Shown: piece by piece, positions 42,501 to 55,200 of the stretch | Numbering within the stretch: position 1 is the stretch's first letter | Layout: each line of letters begins with the position of its first letter | Source: Williamsia limnetica | Lineage (GTDB): Bacteria; Actinomycetota; Actinomycetes; Mycobacteriales; Mycobacteriaceae | DNA: 64,000 bases | NCBI RefSeq assembly: GCF_003217475.1 | Contig: NZ_QJSP01000005.1 | Span: 305,190 to 369,189 of the forward strand | Reading direction: 5' to 3' | The notes under the pieces: generated by a model | Database searches by the model: none | Told to the model about the DNA's origin: nothing | Seen by the model: the letters and a program-made list of their open reading frames with translations, nothing else | Translations under genes and position numbers: made by a program

Positions 42501-42741
42501 CAACGAAGACGGAACGTTTTACGTCCTGATCAACGGCGAGGAGCAGTACTCCCTGTGGCCGACGTTCGCCCAGGTGCCAGACGGCTGGCGGGTGGTGCAT
42601 GGTCGTGACGGTGGTGCCGGGCGGCAAGAATGTGTTGATTATGTCGAGGAACACTGGACCGACATGCGGCCCAAGAGTCTGCGAGACGCCATGGAGCGCG
42701 ATGCAGCAGACTCGGCGTCTCGCCAGAGCGTAACCAACTGA
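42481..42741 (+). CDS. MbtH-like NRPS activator
   Basis: An 86-residue MbtH-family protein that binds and activates NRPS adenylation domains. The family signature is complete: [39 protein letters not shown], with the three conserved Trp. The start is a TTG at 42481 with AAGGAG 9 nt upstream; it lies inside the end of the monooxygenase gene, so the two are coupled. The upstream ATG at 42400 would place a non-homologous stretch before the conserved start [10 protein letters not shown]. Confidence 0.94.
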   Translation: MSTNPFDNEDGTFYVLINGEEQYSLWPTFAQVPDGWRVVHGRDGGAGRQECVDYVEEHWTDMRPKSLRDAMERDAADSASRQSVTN

Positions 42742-42779
42742 CTCAACCCCAACTCAACTCAAACCTCGAGGGAACAAAC

Positions 42780-43187
42780 ATGCTTCGCACCATGGTCAAT
42801 GGCAAGGTCCACCGCGCCACCGTCACCCAGGCCGACCTGCACTACGTCGGTTCGATCACCATCGACGAGACGTTGATGAAGGCGGCGGATCTGGTGGAGG
42901 GCGAACAGGTCCAGGTCGTCGACGTCACGAATGGCGCGCGACTGGAGACCTACGTGATCACAGGCGCACCTGATTCGGGCGTCATCTGTATCAATGGTGC
43001 TGCGGCACATCTGGTCAACCCAGGCGACCTCGTGATCATCATGTCGTTCCTGCAACTCGAGCAGGCCGAGGTGATCGGCCATGAGCCCAAAGTCGTCCAC
43101 GTCGACGGCGACAACCGGATCGTCGCCCTCGGCAACGATCCCGCGCAACCCGTACCCGGCGCTGCCGACCAGATCGCGTCCCGCTAG
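42780..43187 (+). CDS. panD: Aspartate 1-decarboxylase (PanD) in the siderophore operon
   Basis: A 135-residue pyruvoyl-dependent decarboxylase that makes beta-alanine from aspartate. The self-cleavage site HYVGSITID (Gly24-Ser25, Ser becomes the pyruvoyl group) is intact, as are Lys9 ([10 protein letters not shown]), Tyr58 (ETYVITG) and the NGAAAH segment. PanD normally serves pantothenate synthesis from a panC-panD operon; here it lies between the mbtH and NRPS genes with GAGGGAA at its start. Local supply of beta-alanine as a siderophore building block is the simplest reading; extra phosphopantetheine supply for the carriers is another. Confidence 0.93.
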   Translation: MLRTMVNGKVHRATVTQADLHYVGSITIDETLMKAADLVEGEQVQVVDVTNGARLETYVITGAPDSGVICINGAAAHLVNPGDLVIIMSFLQLEQAEVIGHEPKVVHVDGDNRIVALGNDPAQPVPGAADQIASR

Positions 43188-43296
43188 CGGCGTTCACCAC
43201 TGTCACGACGGACCCGTCGGTTCGGCGGTCGCTGACCGGTGAAACCTGGCCGGGCAGGTCAACCGCTGCCAACGAACAGGATTGAAAGAGTTCAAC

Positions 43297-46200
43297 ATGA
43301 TATTTGTCGGTTCGGGTTCGTTGCTCTGGCGCGCGGTCGAGTATGCGCGATCAAGGCATGCAGAGGTGAGTCTGGTCGTACATCCTGAACGCGAGGACCC
43401 GCCTGCCTGGGCAGGCGAGCTCCGCTGCGTCGGGGCGACCGATGTCAACGACCTGGCGGACGTCTTCGAGGAGGCGTCGACGGTCGATCAGGTCGTGTGG
43501 TCGACAGGAAACCCCTTCATTTTTCGGAAGCCGATCCTCGACCTCGAACTGACGATCCTCAATGTTCACGGCGGACCGCTACCGTTCTACCGGGGACTGC
43601 CGATGGCAGGCGCCGTCCATGCGATCCTGAACGGTGAAACCAGTTTTGGTGTCACAATTCACCGGGTCGACAAGGGTATCGACACGGGGGCAATCGTCGA
43701 GCAATCGACCTTCGACCTCCCCGACGACATCACACTCGAAGAGTTGACGCTGACCGTCAGCCAGCAGTGTCACGACATCTTCGTGTCGGCGTTCGACGCT
43801 GCGAAGACCACCGGCGGACTTCGGCCGGCCGCGGACGCGGGCGGGAGCGACCCTACGGCCGGGTCCTATTTCGGGATGCGACAGTTGGCGACAATCGGAA
43901 CCTTGCGCAACCACGAGAACTTCGCGCGAGCGACGTTCCTCGGGGTGCTCACCGACCACTACCGGTTCTATGCAATTCTCTTCGACTTCGCGCGTGGCGG
44001 AAAAGACGACCTCACGTCGGTCATCGCGGACCTCCGCTACTGGCTGCGCGTGGGGCAGACCACGACCTCGGGTGCGCCGATACCAGGCGGTCGCTCGGAC
44101 AGGAGTTCGGGCCCACGAACTGTCGAGCGCGTCGAACGGATCGCGGCGGGACGTGCGTCCGTCCTCGTCCGAGACGCGGCTCAGCGCATCGAACTGCCGG
44201 TGACCGCGGTGCTGACCGGTGCGGTGGCGGCTGCGGTGTCCGAGATCACCGGAGACCGCGCGCTCACTCTGGCTCTTCCGGTCCGCGAAGAGGCCGGTTG
44301 GGTTCCGCTGCGAATTGAGCTGCCCGGAAACCACTTCGGCGAAGAAGTCGTGGTCGAGGTGCAGCGGGCCATCGGCGAGGCCGCCCGGCATGCATCGATC
44401 CCGTTCACCGAGATCGTCGATGCCCTCGACGGGACGGACGGTGTCAGCAGCAGGCCGCAACTGACCGTGTCCTGTGTGAGCAGGCACGACCCCGGGTCGA
44501 CGAACCGCCATGAGCCGCCGCAGTCGTACCGCTTCGATGCCGTGGAACAGAGGGCATCGGACATCGAACTGGTGCTGCGACTCGACGACGATCAGATCGG
44601 GATCACCTGCGTGTTCGCCGCAGACGTTGTCGAACGCCACACCGTGGACCGGCTCCTGGGACAGATCGAGACGGCCCTGCCGGCGCTGGCCGAGGTCGGT
44701 GTAGGCGGGTCCGGAACGATTGTCGACCTCGACGCCGCGGTCGCCCCGGGAATCGCGGCGGAAGTGCCGGGTGGTACCGGCCTCGACCTACTGGAACGCT
44801 TCGACGCAGAAGCGGGTGTGCACTCGGCGCGGGTGTGGCGGTGGGTCCGTGACGTCGAGGGGGTATCGGATCTGCCGACCCCGGTCGTGGTCGATGCTTT
44901 TGTGCGTTGCGTGCGGGCATTCGGCTATCACGGCGGGAATCCGACGGCTGCCGACCTCCGCGCGCAGATCCACCTCGTGGATCGCGATGTGTTAGACGCA
45001 CCGGTGTCGCCGAGGTCGGTGCACCTGCTGTGTGGGCCGGCGACCGACGATGTCTCGTTCTCGGTGGTCGCCGCGGGCGACATCGACGCCACAGCGGTCG
45101 ATGTGTTTGCCGAAACCTTGGTAACGGTGGCAACGGCACTGGCAGCGGGGGATCGCGTGCATCTACATGTCCCCGATTGTGATTCATTGCTGCGGCAGCG
45201 CAGCGATCGGTCTGGGTCCGCTGAAATCCTCGACTCCGCGTACTGGATGGATTTCGCGGACAACCACTCCGACCGCGAGTTCGCTGGGATAGATGCGGAT
45301 GCGCAGGCCGTGATCGGCGCGAGTGAGGTCTCCAGTTCGCTTGCAGTGGAGGAAATCACGGCATCGGTACTCGGGTGGCTCGGAGTGCACATTGGTGCCG
45401 TGGTCACTGGCGGTGTGGTGATCGACGTCGAACAATCGGCTCGCGGTTCGGCGGATCTCGTACTACCGGGGCGAATCACCACGCGCTACCCGGTCGTGTT
45501 GGAGGATCTCGGTTCAGAGGCGATCGGAGCGGGGCCAGGCGTCTATGCGACGCTTCGTGACGCGGGCATCGTCCCGGCGGACCTATCGACGGCGATGGAC
45601 TACGCACTGCTGTACTGGGACAACGATCAGACCCTCGGCATCTTCGATGACGTTCCCGACGCTGCAGTGTTGGTGCGGGTGGCCGAAGGCGAGGCTGCCA
45701 TTCGGGTGCCGGACGCCGACGGCGAGCACTGGGGTCGTTACGCAGTGGTCGTCACGGTGGTTCGCGGACCGGCGACGGCCGATGGCAACTCTCGTCGGCT
45801 CCAGGTGGTGCTCCAATCCCGCAGTGGCATCGAGTTCGATGTCGATGCCCTGTGCCGGTCATTGGAATTCTCGACAAATGACGCCGATGTGACATCTGAC
45901 GCTGCCGACGCCATCGCCGCAGCGGTCACCGGGGTGGTGACGGTGGAGGCAGTGCGGCCTCCTCTGGTAGGGCTGACCGATCCCGAGATAGCTGTTTTGT
46001 CAGCCTCTTTCGGTGAGATCAGGGACATCTTGCCGCTGTCGCCGTTGCAGGAGGGGTTCTACTACCACTTGCAGATGGCCAACGAGAGCGGCGAGACGGA
46101 CCTGTACGCGTCCCAGTCGAGGTCACGCGTCCGCGGGTCGCTGGACACCGACCGGATGACCGACGCAATCTCGGAGTTGTTGACACGCAACGAGAACTTG

Positions 46201-49200
46201 ACCGCGGGTTTCGTCACCATCGGTGGCCGCGCAGTCCAGGTGATCCCCGAGACCGTCCCGATCCCGGTCCGAGTGGTCCGGGCGGACGGTGCGAGTGTCG
46301 ACCCCGGAGGGCTCGAAGAGGCACTGGCGGAGGAACGCAGCGCACCTTTCATCGCCGACCGGCCACCGCTGATCCGCTTCCTGCTCCTGGAGACCGAACC
46401 GGGCGACTGGATCATCTCCATCACGTTCGAACACCTGCTCTTCGACGGTTGGTCGTTGGCTTTGCTGTGGGATGAGTTGTTCGCTCTCTACGGCGATCTC
46501 GCTGGGCTCTCGGTACCGAACCGTCCCGCCTACCGCGACTACCTCCGGTGGCTCGGCGACCGGGAACGTGCCGTCGCAGAGCAGTCCTGGAGCGAGTATC
46601 TCGACCTCGCGTCGGGAGGAATCGAATCGACGATCGTCGCGCCGAGAGCCCTGGGAACCTCCGCGGCCGCGGATGCCGCAGCCGACAGCTATCGCTATCT
46701 CGATCCCGAACTCCACTCGCGTATCACCGCCGCGTGCCGCGAGGTCGGGGTCACCATCGGAACCTATCTCCATGTGGCGTGGGGCATCACGCTCGCGAGA
46801 CTGACGGGCCGGACGGACGCGGTGTTCGGAACCAGCGTGTCCGGCCGACCACCCGAACTCGGTGGGTCCGAGTCCATCATCGGGCTGTTGTTCAATACCG
46901 TTCCGGTGCATGTGCGCGCGCCGCAATCGGCATCGGTCCGACGAGTGCTCACCGATCATCAGTCCCGCAGCGCCGCGGTGCTCGACGCCGCCCACGTGCC
47001 TTTGACCGATACCCAGCGGATCGCAGGCTCGTCGCAGCTGTTCGACACGCTGTTCATCATTCAGAACATGCCGGTTGCGGTCACCGAGCTCGGTGAGAGC
47101 TTCGGACCGGACGGCTCGCAGATCAGCGCCGACGAGTTCGCGCTCGATGACTCGACTCACTACCCGCTGTCGATCGCCGTCTATCCAGGTGACGAGGTGC
47201 GGGTGCGCTGCTCGTACCGCGGCGACGTCTACACGCCTGCCGAGGTCGAGACCATCATCGATCGACTGATCCACACAGCCGAGGCGATGGTCGCCGACCT
47301 CGAAGGGGCCGTCGGTCGAATCGGGGTGACCGTCCCCGCCGAGCTCGAGCTGTTGAGGTCGTGGAATGACACCAGTCGGCCGGTGGCGGCTGTCACCATC
47401 GCAGAACTGCTCGTGGAGCAGGCCGAGCGCACTCCCGACGAGACAGCGGTCGTGGCGGGCGAGACCCAGTTGAGCTACGCCGAACTCCTCCTCGCTGCCG
47501 GCCGCTGCGCTGCCATCCTCGGGCGCCACGGCGTGCGTGTCGAAGACCGCGTGGCACTGCTGCTTCGGCGCGACGAACGAACTGTGGTGGCGCTGTTCGG
47601 AGTTCTGCTCGCCGGCGCGGCGTACGTCCCGATCGACAGTGAACACCCCGACGAACGCATCGAATACATACTCGATGCCGCTGCGCCGACCGTGGTGCTG
47701 ACCACCACCGATCTTCGGACACGTATCCCTGCTGATCGTGCCCATACGGTCATCGACCTCGACTCCTCGGCCGTGGCCACGGAGTTGGCTGCGGCGCACA
47801 GTGATCCGGTCTCTCCGGTACCCGTCTCGCTCGACAATCTTGCCTATGTGATCTTCACGTCCGGATCGACCGGTCGTCCCAAAGGGGTCGCGGTCGGCCA
47901 CCGGGGGCTGACCAACATGTACTTCAACCACGTGCGCAAGATCTTCGATCCGGTGGTCCGGCACCAGCGCGGACGCCGCATGAGGATCGCCCACACCACG
48001 TCCTTCTCGTTCGACGCTTCGTGGGAACAACTGTTCTGGCTGCTCAACGGCCATCAGGTGCACATCATCGACGACGAACTCCGAAAAGATCCCCGCCTCC
48101 TGCTCGAGCACTACGACCTTGCCCGTGTGGACGGGTTCGACGTGACCCCTTCGTATGGACAGATCCTCACCGAGGAGGGGCTGCTGGACCGGCCACGACC
48201 GGCGGGCGCGTCGACCGACGAGACCGATCCGGGTGTCGTCTTCGTCTCGCTGGGTGGGGAAGCCGTGCCCGAATCTCTGTGGACCGAGCTCCGGACCGCG
48301 CCAGGGGTCGAGAGTTTCAATCTGTACGGACCCACCGAGTACACGATCAATGCCCTCGGCGCCGACCTTGCCGACAGCCCCACGTCGAACGCGGGTACGC
48401 CTATCGACAACACCCGCGCCTACGTCCTCGATACCAACCTGGCGCTCACCCCGCCGGGAACGCCAGGTGAACTCTATTTGGCCGGTGCAGGATTGGCCCG
48501 CGGCTACTTTTCTCGATCTGCGCTCACCAGCGAGCGATTCGTCGCCGATCCCTTCGATAACGGGGGGCGGTTGTACCGAACCGGCGACCTGGTGTCGTGG
48601 CGCCCCGATGGCCAGATCGACTATCTCGGACGCACGGACGACCAGATCAAGATCCGCGGTTTCCGCGTCGAGCTGGGCGAGATCGCCGAAACCATCCGGG
48701 CCGCGCCGGGCGTCAGCGCGGCGACCGTCGTGGCCGTCGACACCGGGCACGATCGCAAGGACATCCAGCTCGCCGCCTACTACTCGAGTCCGCAAGCGCT
48801 TGACGACAACGATATTCGAGCCCACACGGCGCAACGGCTGCCGCAGTACATGGTCCCGGCGAGCTTCACCCATCTGACGACTCTGCCGCTCACCACCAAC
48901 GGCAAGATCAACCACGCGGCCTTGCCTGCTCCGGAGTTCGACCTCGCTGGGGGTGAGATCCTCGAACCGACGACCGAGACGGAGCGCAGACTTCGCGCGA
49001 TAGTGGCACTCGTCATCGATGCAGACATGGATCCGGCCAAGGTCTCGGTCGCCGCCGATTTCGTCGACATCGGTATCGATTCGTTACGGCTCACCCGGCT
49101 GGCGTCACGGATCAATGCGGAGTTCGATATCACGCTGACGTTGCGTCCGCTGATCGAGAACCCCACGGTCAGCACATTGGGCGCAGTGGTGGCCGATCTC

Positions 49201-52200
49201 GTGGGCGCCGAGACCGCGTCGCGGGTGCGGGTATCGGATGTGATTCGCCCCGAGGTGATCCCGGCATCGTTCGGACAGCAGTCGTTGTGGCTGATGGATC
49301 AGATGAGCGGGCCCACCGATCAGTACATCGTGCCGATCGTGGTGCCCTTGGTCGGGGAGGTGGACATACCGGCGCTGGCGGCAGCCATCGGTGACGTGGT
49401 CATCCGGCACGAATCACTGCGGACCCTCTTGGTCGCCGACGACCGGGTCGTGGTGCGTCAGGAGATCGTTCCGCCAGCCGCGATATCGGAGCGGCTGCTC
49501 ATCGATATCGTGGATGGGAGTGGTTGGGACCCCTCGCGCGTACACACTGTGCTGCGCGAACAGATGCTGGTGCCTTTCTCACTCGGAGTCGATCTCCCGA
49601 TTCGTGCGTTGCTCATCGAGACCGGCGACGGCGCAGTGATGGGCCTGGGTGTGCACCACAGCGCGTTGGACGAGTGGTCGATCCCGGCGATGCACCGCGA
49701 CATGGTGGCGGGGTATCTGGCACGGACCGCGGGCGCCGCCCCGGTTTGGGAACCCCTCACCACCCAATACGCCGACTACGCGGTGTGGCAGCGGCAGTTG
49801 CTGGGCAGGCCTGACGACGAATCCTCTGTGCTGGCACGTCAGTTGCAGTACTGGCGCGGCACGCTCGACGGCGTCCCGTCCTTGTCGGCCATACCTGCTG
49901 ACCTGCCGCGCCCGGCGTCACCGAACTGGTGGGGGCAATGGCGTGAAGATGCTGTCCCGGCCTCTGTTGTGCCCGGATTGCGTGAGGTCGCACGGCAACA
50001 GGGTCTGACCATGTTCATGCTGACTCAGGCCGCCGTGGCGCTGGCGGTGTCATCGGCGGGCGCTGGTGACGACGTGGTCTTGGGGGCGCCGGTTGGTGGT
50101 CGCACCGACGAGGCTCTGACCGATCTGGTCGGCTATTTCGTGAACACCCTGCCGCTGCGGTATGACCTGTCGGGGAATCCGACGCTCGGTGAGGTCCTCG
50201 GGCGGGTTCGCGCGACTGTACTGGCCGGATTCGAGCACCAGGAGGTGCCGTTCGAGGAGGTCGTCCGCGCGGTAGGGGCCGAACGCGGTGAATCTGCCAC
50301 GCCGCTCTTCCAGATGATGGTGACTTACCGCGAAGACGGGGATACCGCGGGCCGGTTCGCTCCCGGAATCGATTTCGGTAAGGCGCAACGAATCGCGTTG
50401 AGCACCGTGAAATCCGATGCCGAACTGTATATCACGGTTGCCGGGGACAACATCACAATTGTGGCGGGCTACGCCGGTGAGCTGTACGAGCAAGCGACGG
50501 TGCAGCGATTCACCGACATCCTGATCCGGGCGTTCGAGGTGCTCTCGGATGACGTGGAGGTCCCGCTCGCCGCCGCCGATCTGCTGTCTGGTCGCGAGCG
50601 ATCCCGGCTGGCTGAATGGAGCCGCGGTGATCGGGCCCGCGACGACGCTGCGGACACCGACACCCTCGACGACGCGCTGGCTGCGCAGGCCGCGGCAACC
50701 TCTGAGTCCACCGCAATCGTATTCGGGGACAGGGTGATGACCTACGGGGAGTTCGACGCTCTGGTCAATCAGTTGTCGCGTTTACTCCTCGATCGGGGTG
50801 TGCGGGTGGGGGACCGCGTCGCGGTTCTACTACCGCGTAGTGAGTGGTTGCCGATCGCGCTCACCGCGGTCGTCCGGGCAGGCGCGGCCTACGTCCCGGT
50901 GGACGCCAGTTACCCGCAGGAGCGGATCAACTACCTTCTGGCCGATTCGGCACCTGCCGTGATCGTATCCGAGACTGCAACCACCGGTGGTGAACTCGCT
51001 GATCTGTTCGGCCCGGACATCGCGCAGGTGATCCTCGATGACCCGGCCACCAGACGAGAGCTGAGTGCCACATCGAGTGCACCGGTCACCGATCGTGATC
51101 GGTCGCGGAGATTGCTGGCGCATGACGCTGCCTACCTGATCTACACCTCGGGTACCACCGGAAAACCGAAGGGTGCCACGATCACTCATCGGGCGATCCT
51201 GAACCGCCTACGGTGGATGCAGAATGAGTACGGCCTCAGTGGGGAGGATCGAGTACTGCAGAAGACGCCGTTCAGTTTCGACGTATCGGTGTGGGAGTTC
51301 TTCTGGCCGCTGATATCCGGTGCGACGATGGTCGTGGCGGCACCCGACGGTCACAAGGATCCCGAGTACCTGGCCGCGGCGATCTCCCGACATCGGATCT
51401 CGACCCTGCATTTCGTGCCCTCGATGCTCGCCGCATTCCTCGAGTCCTCGCCTGTGGGCGAGCGGCTGCGCTCAGTGAAGAGAGTGTTCTGCTCGGGCGA
51501 GGCCCTGCCGGCCTCGACCGCCTCTGACGCTGTGGCACTGTTCGGTGACAACATCCACAACCTCTACGGCCCAACCGAAGCCGCAATCGACGTGACGTTC
51601 CAGCCGGTGACCCGTGCCCTGCTACAAGACCTCGGTGGGGCTGGTGTACCAATTGGTGCTCCGGTAGCGAACACCGACGCGTGGGTGCTCGATCGACTGC
51701 TGCGGCCTGTGCCTGCAGGAGTGGCGGGTGAACTGTATCTGGGCGGCGTGCAATTGGCGCGCGAATATCACGATCGCCCGGGGCTGACGGCCGGTCGGTT
51801 TGTCGCGAATCCCCGTTCCGGAAAGGACAACCCGGGATCCAGGCTGTATCGCACCGGGGATGTCGCCCGATGGAACTCCCAGGGCAAGTTGGAGTACCTG
51901 GGTCGCACCGACTTCCAGGTCAAGATCCGTGGCTTCCGAATCGAGCTCGACGAGATTCGTACCACTCTCGAAACCCACCGCGCTGTGGGATCCGCAGTGG
52001 TTGTGGCCCGCTCGCGCGAGAGCGGCGACCCGTACCTGGCCGCGTACTACACCCGGGGCGCCGTAGGCGGGCTCGCCTCATCGGGTGACGCGAGCCCTCC
52101 GGCGCCGGCGACCACCGGTGAGGAACTCCAGGCCTTCCTCTCAGACCTCCTGCCAGAACACATGATCCCGGTCACCTACACCGAACTAGAGACACTGCCG

Positions 52201-55200
52201 GTGACAGACAACGGCAAACTCGATCGTTCGAAACTCCCGGAACCGGCAATTGCTGCCGACGAGATGTCCGGACCCTCGCCTCGATCGGACCGCGAGAAGC
52301 AGATCGCGACAGCCATGGCGGACGTGCTCGGGTTCGAGCGAGACCAGCACCTGGGGATCGACCGGAGCTTCTTCGCTCTTGGTGGTGACAGCATCATTGG
52401 AGTCAAACTAGTCAGCCGGCTGCGCGCAGAGGGGACGAGGCTGTCCCTGCGCGATGTGTTCGCCGTGCGCACCATCCGGCTCCTTGCCCTGGCGTCTGAT
52501 GACAATGAGTTCGAAACAGAGAGCACCCCAAATGGATCCGGTCTCCCGGAATTGGACGAAGAGACTTCTCGCGGTCTGCTGGCGCAGGTCAGTCCGGCCA
52601 CAGCGGAACTGCTCCCGCTCTCGCCGCTGCAGCAGGGTCTGTATTTCCAGTCGATGTTCGGAGAGGCCGGGAGTTCGGTCTATATTGTCCAGAACTATTT
52701 CGACTTCGACCGTGAGTTCGAGCTCGAACGTCTCGCGTCTGCGGTGCAGCTGGTGATCGACCGGACGCCTGCGCTGAGGATGCGTGTGGTCGTCGATGAT
52801 GATGGCGTCGCCTACCAGGCGGTACTCGATTCGGTACGCGAGACGATCCGCAGCGTCGATCTCTCACACCGGCCGGCCGGAACCGATCCGGATACCGGCG
52901 CACTGTTCGCTCAGGAAAAGTCGGCACTACACGACATCGTGGGTCAGCCGCTGTGGCAACTCACGGTAATTGCTCTGCCCGAGGGCCGCACCCGGATCCT
53001 GATCACCCATCACTTCCTCTGCTTCGATGGTGCATCGGCGTTCATCTTGGCCGATCGAATAGTCAAGACCTACGCATCCATCGGCGCGGAGGGGTCGGCT
53101 GCGGGCTTGCCTGCGTTGACCCCGGACACCGGATACCGGGACTTCTTGCTGTGGAACGCCGGGCGAGACCGCGATGCGTCCAAGAAGGCATGGCAGCAGA
53201 TCCTGCGTGGACAGGAGGCAGGATCGCTTCTCGCCCCCGGCGCAACTCCCCGGGCGGGTGCTTCGGAGCGGCTGGCCCTGGTCCTGGACAAGCACGGCTC
53301 GGACGCAGTTCGCGACCGCGCACAGAGCGCCGGCGTGACCATGAACACCGTGTTGAATGCGGCGTTGGCAGTGGTTCTCGCACACCGTCTGGGATCGGAC
53401 CGAGTGGTGTTCGGTACGCCGAACGTTCTTCGTCCACCCGAGATCGACGGGATCGACTCGGCGGTGGGCTTGTTCATGAACACCGTGCCGATCGCCGTCT
53501 CACTGGATCCCGACGAGACCTTGACCGACCTGTTCGGGCGGCTGCAGGACGAACGCGCAGACGTTTTGTCCCACGAGTATCTGGGTCTCGGGCAGATCCA
53601 GCAGGCGGTCGGTAGCGGCCCATTGTTCGACGTCCTGTTCACTCTGCGCAACGCCTGGACCGACGCAGGCGACGTTGTCGTCGAACACGGCATCACGGCA
53701 GGTGGCACCCTCGACGATTCCCACTATCCGTTGTCGATCGCGATAAATCCGTTCGAACAGATCGAGGTGACGATCGATTTCCGCGAGCCGGATGTCAGTC
53801 GCGCAGTGGCGCAGGAAGTGCTGGACTCGTTCCGGAACGTCCTGACTGCGCTGTCGACTGCTCCGCCGACCACCCCGGTCGGATCGCTGGAGGTCTTCCG
53901 TGAGCGGTTGCTCTGCGGACTCGAACGTGACGTCACGGACCGTACGGTGGCCGAGCTGCTCGATGAGCAGGCCCGCGCCGACCCCGATGCCATCGCCCTC
54001 GTCGCCGGCGACGAGCGGGTGTCGTTCCGACAGCTGAACTGCAGGGTGAACGTCCTCGCCCGCGCACTCATCGCGCGTGGGGTCGGCCCGGAGCGCGTGG
54101 TGGGATTGGCGCTGCCCAGGTCGGTGGACATGGTGGTCGCCCTGTTTGCGGTCCTGCGTACCGGCGGCGCGTACCTGCCGTTGGAGCTGGACTATCCGTC
54201 TGAGCGCATCCGGGCGATGCTTGCCGATGCGTCGCCGGTGCTGGTCGTCTCGACATCGGGCTGCTGGAAGGCGCAGTGGTCACCGGAGATCGTACCGGAC
54301 TCGGGTGTGATGTTGTTGGATGACCCCCGGATCGACGAGGAGATGGGTGCCTCCGATACCGGATCACTGAGCGCGGACGAATTGCAATCGTTCCGGGGCT
54401 TGGGCAATTCGCGGATGGACGTTCCCGCCTACGTCATCTACACGTCTGGTTCGACAGGCGTGCCGAAGGGTGTGGTGACCGCACACCGTGGGTTGACCAA
54501 CATGGTGATCAACCATCGTGAGGCCATCTTCGACCCCGTGATCGCCCAGGCCGGACATCGCAAGCTTCGTGTGGCACATACTGTGTCGTTCTCCTTCGAC
54601 ATGTCCTGGGAAGAGCTGTTGTGGTTGCTCGAGGGGCACGAGGTGCACATCTGTGACGAAGAATTGCGTAGAGATGGATCGGCGCTGGTGAAGTACTGCC
54701 ATGACCATGCCGTGGATGTCGTCAATGTGACCCCGACATACGCACATCATCTCTTCGAGATGGGATTGCTGGACGACGACAAGCGTGCGCCCGTGCTGGT
54801 CCTGTTGGGCGGTGAAGCCGTCTCCGACGGGGTCTGGGAACGGTTGCGTCCGGATCGCGGTGTCACGGGATACAACCTCTACGGTCCAACGGAGTACACG
54901 ATCAATGCGCTGGGCGCGGGGACCGGTGACAGCCCTACTCCGACTGTCGGCCGGCCGATCGCCAATACCGTTGCCCACGTGTTGGATGCGTGGCTTCGTC
55001 CGGTACCGAGGGGCGTTGTCGGTGAGCTGTACCTTTCCGGCCCGGGCCTGGCCCGCGGTTACCTGGACCGGTTCGCGGTCACAGCGGGCCGATTCGTCGC
55101 TGATCCCGCGATCTCCGGGAATCGGATGTACCGCACCGGAGATCTGGTGCGACTGCGTGACGACGGACACCTCGATTTCCTCGGCCGATCCGACGACCAG

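Noticed and set aside
46123..48915. A 930-codon open frame on the minus strand inside the giant NRPS
   Set aside because: Long antisense frames are expected in GC-rich coding DNA. The plus strand has continuous C, A and T motifs here.
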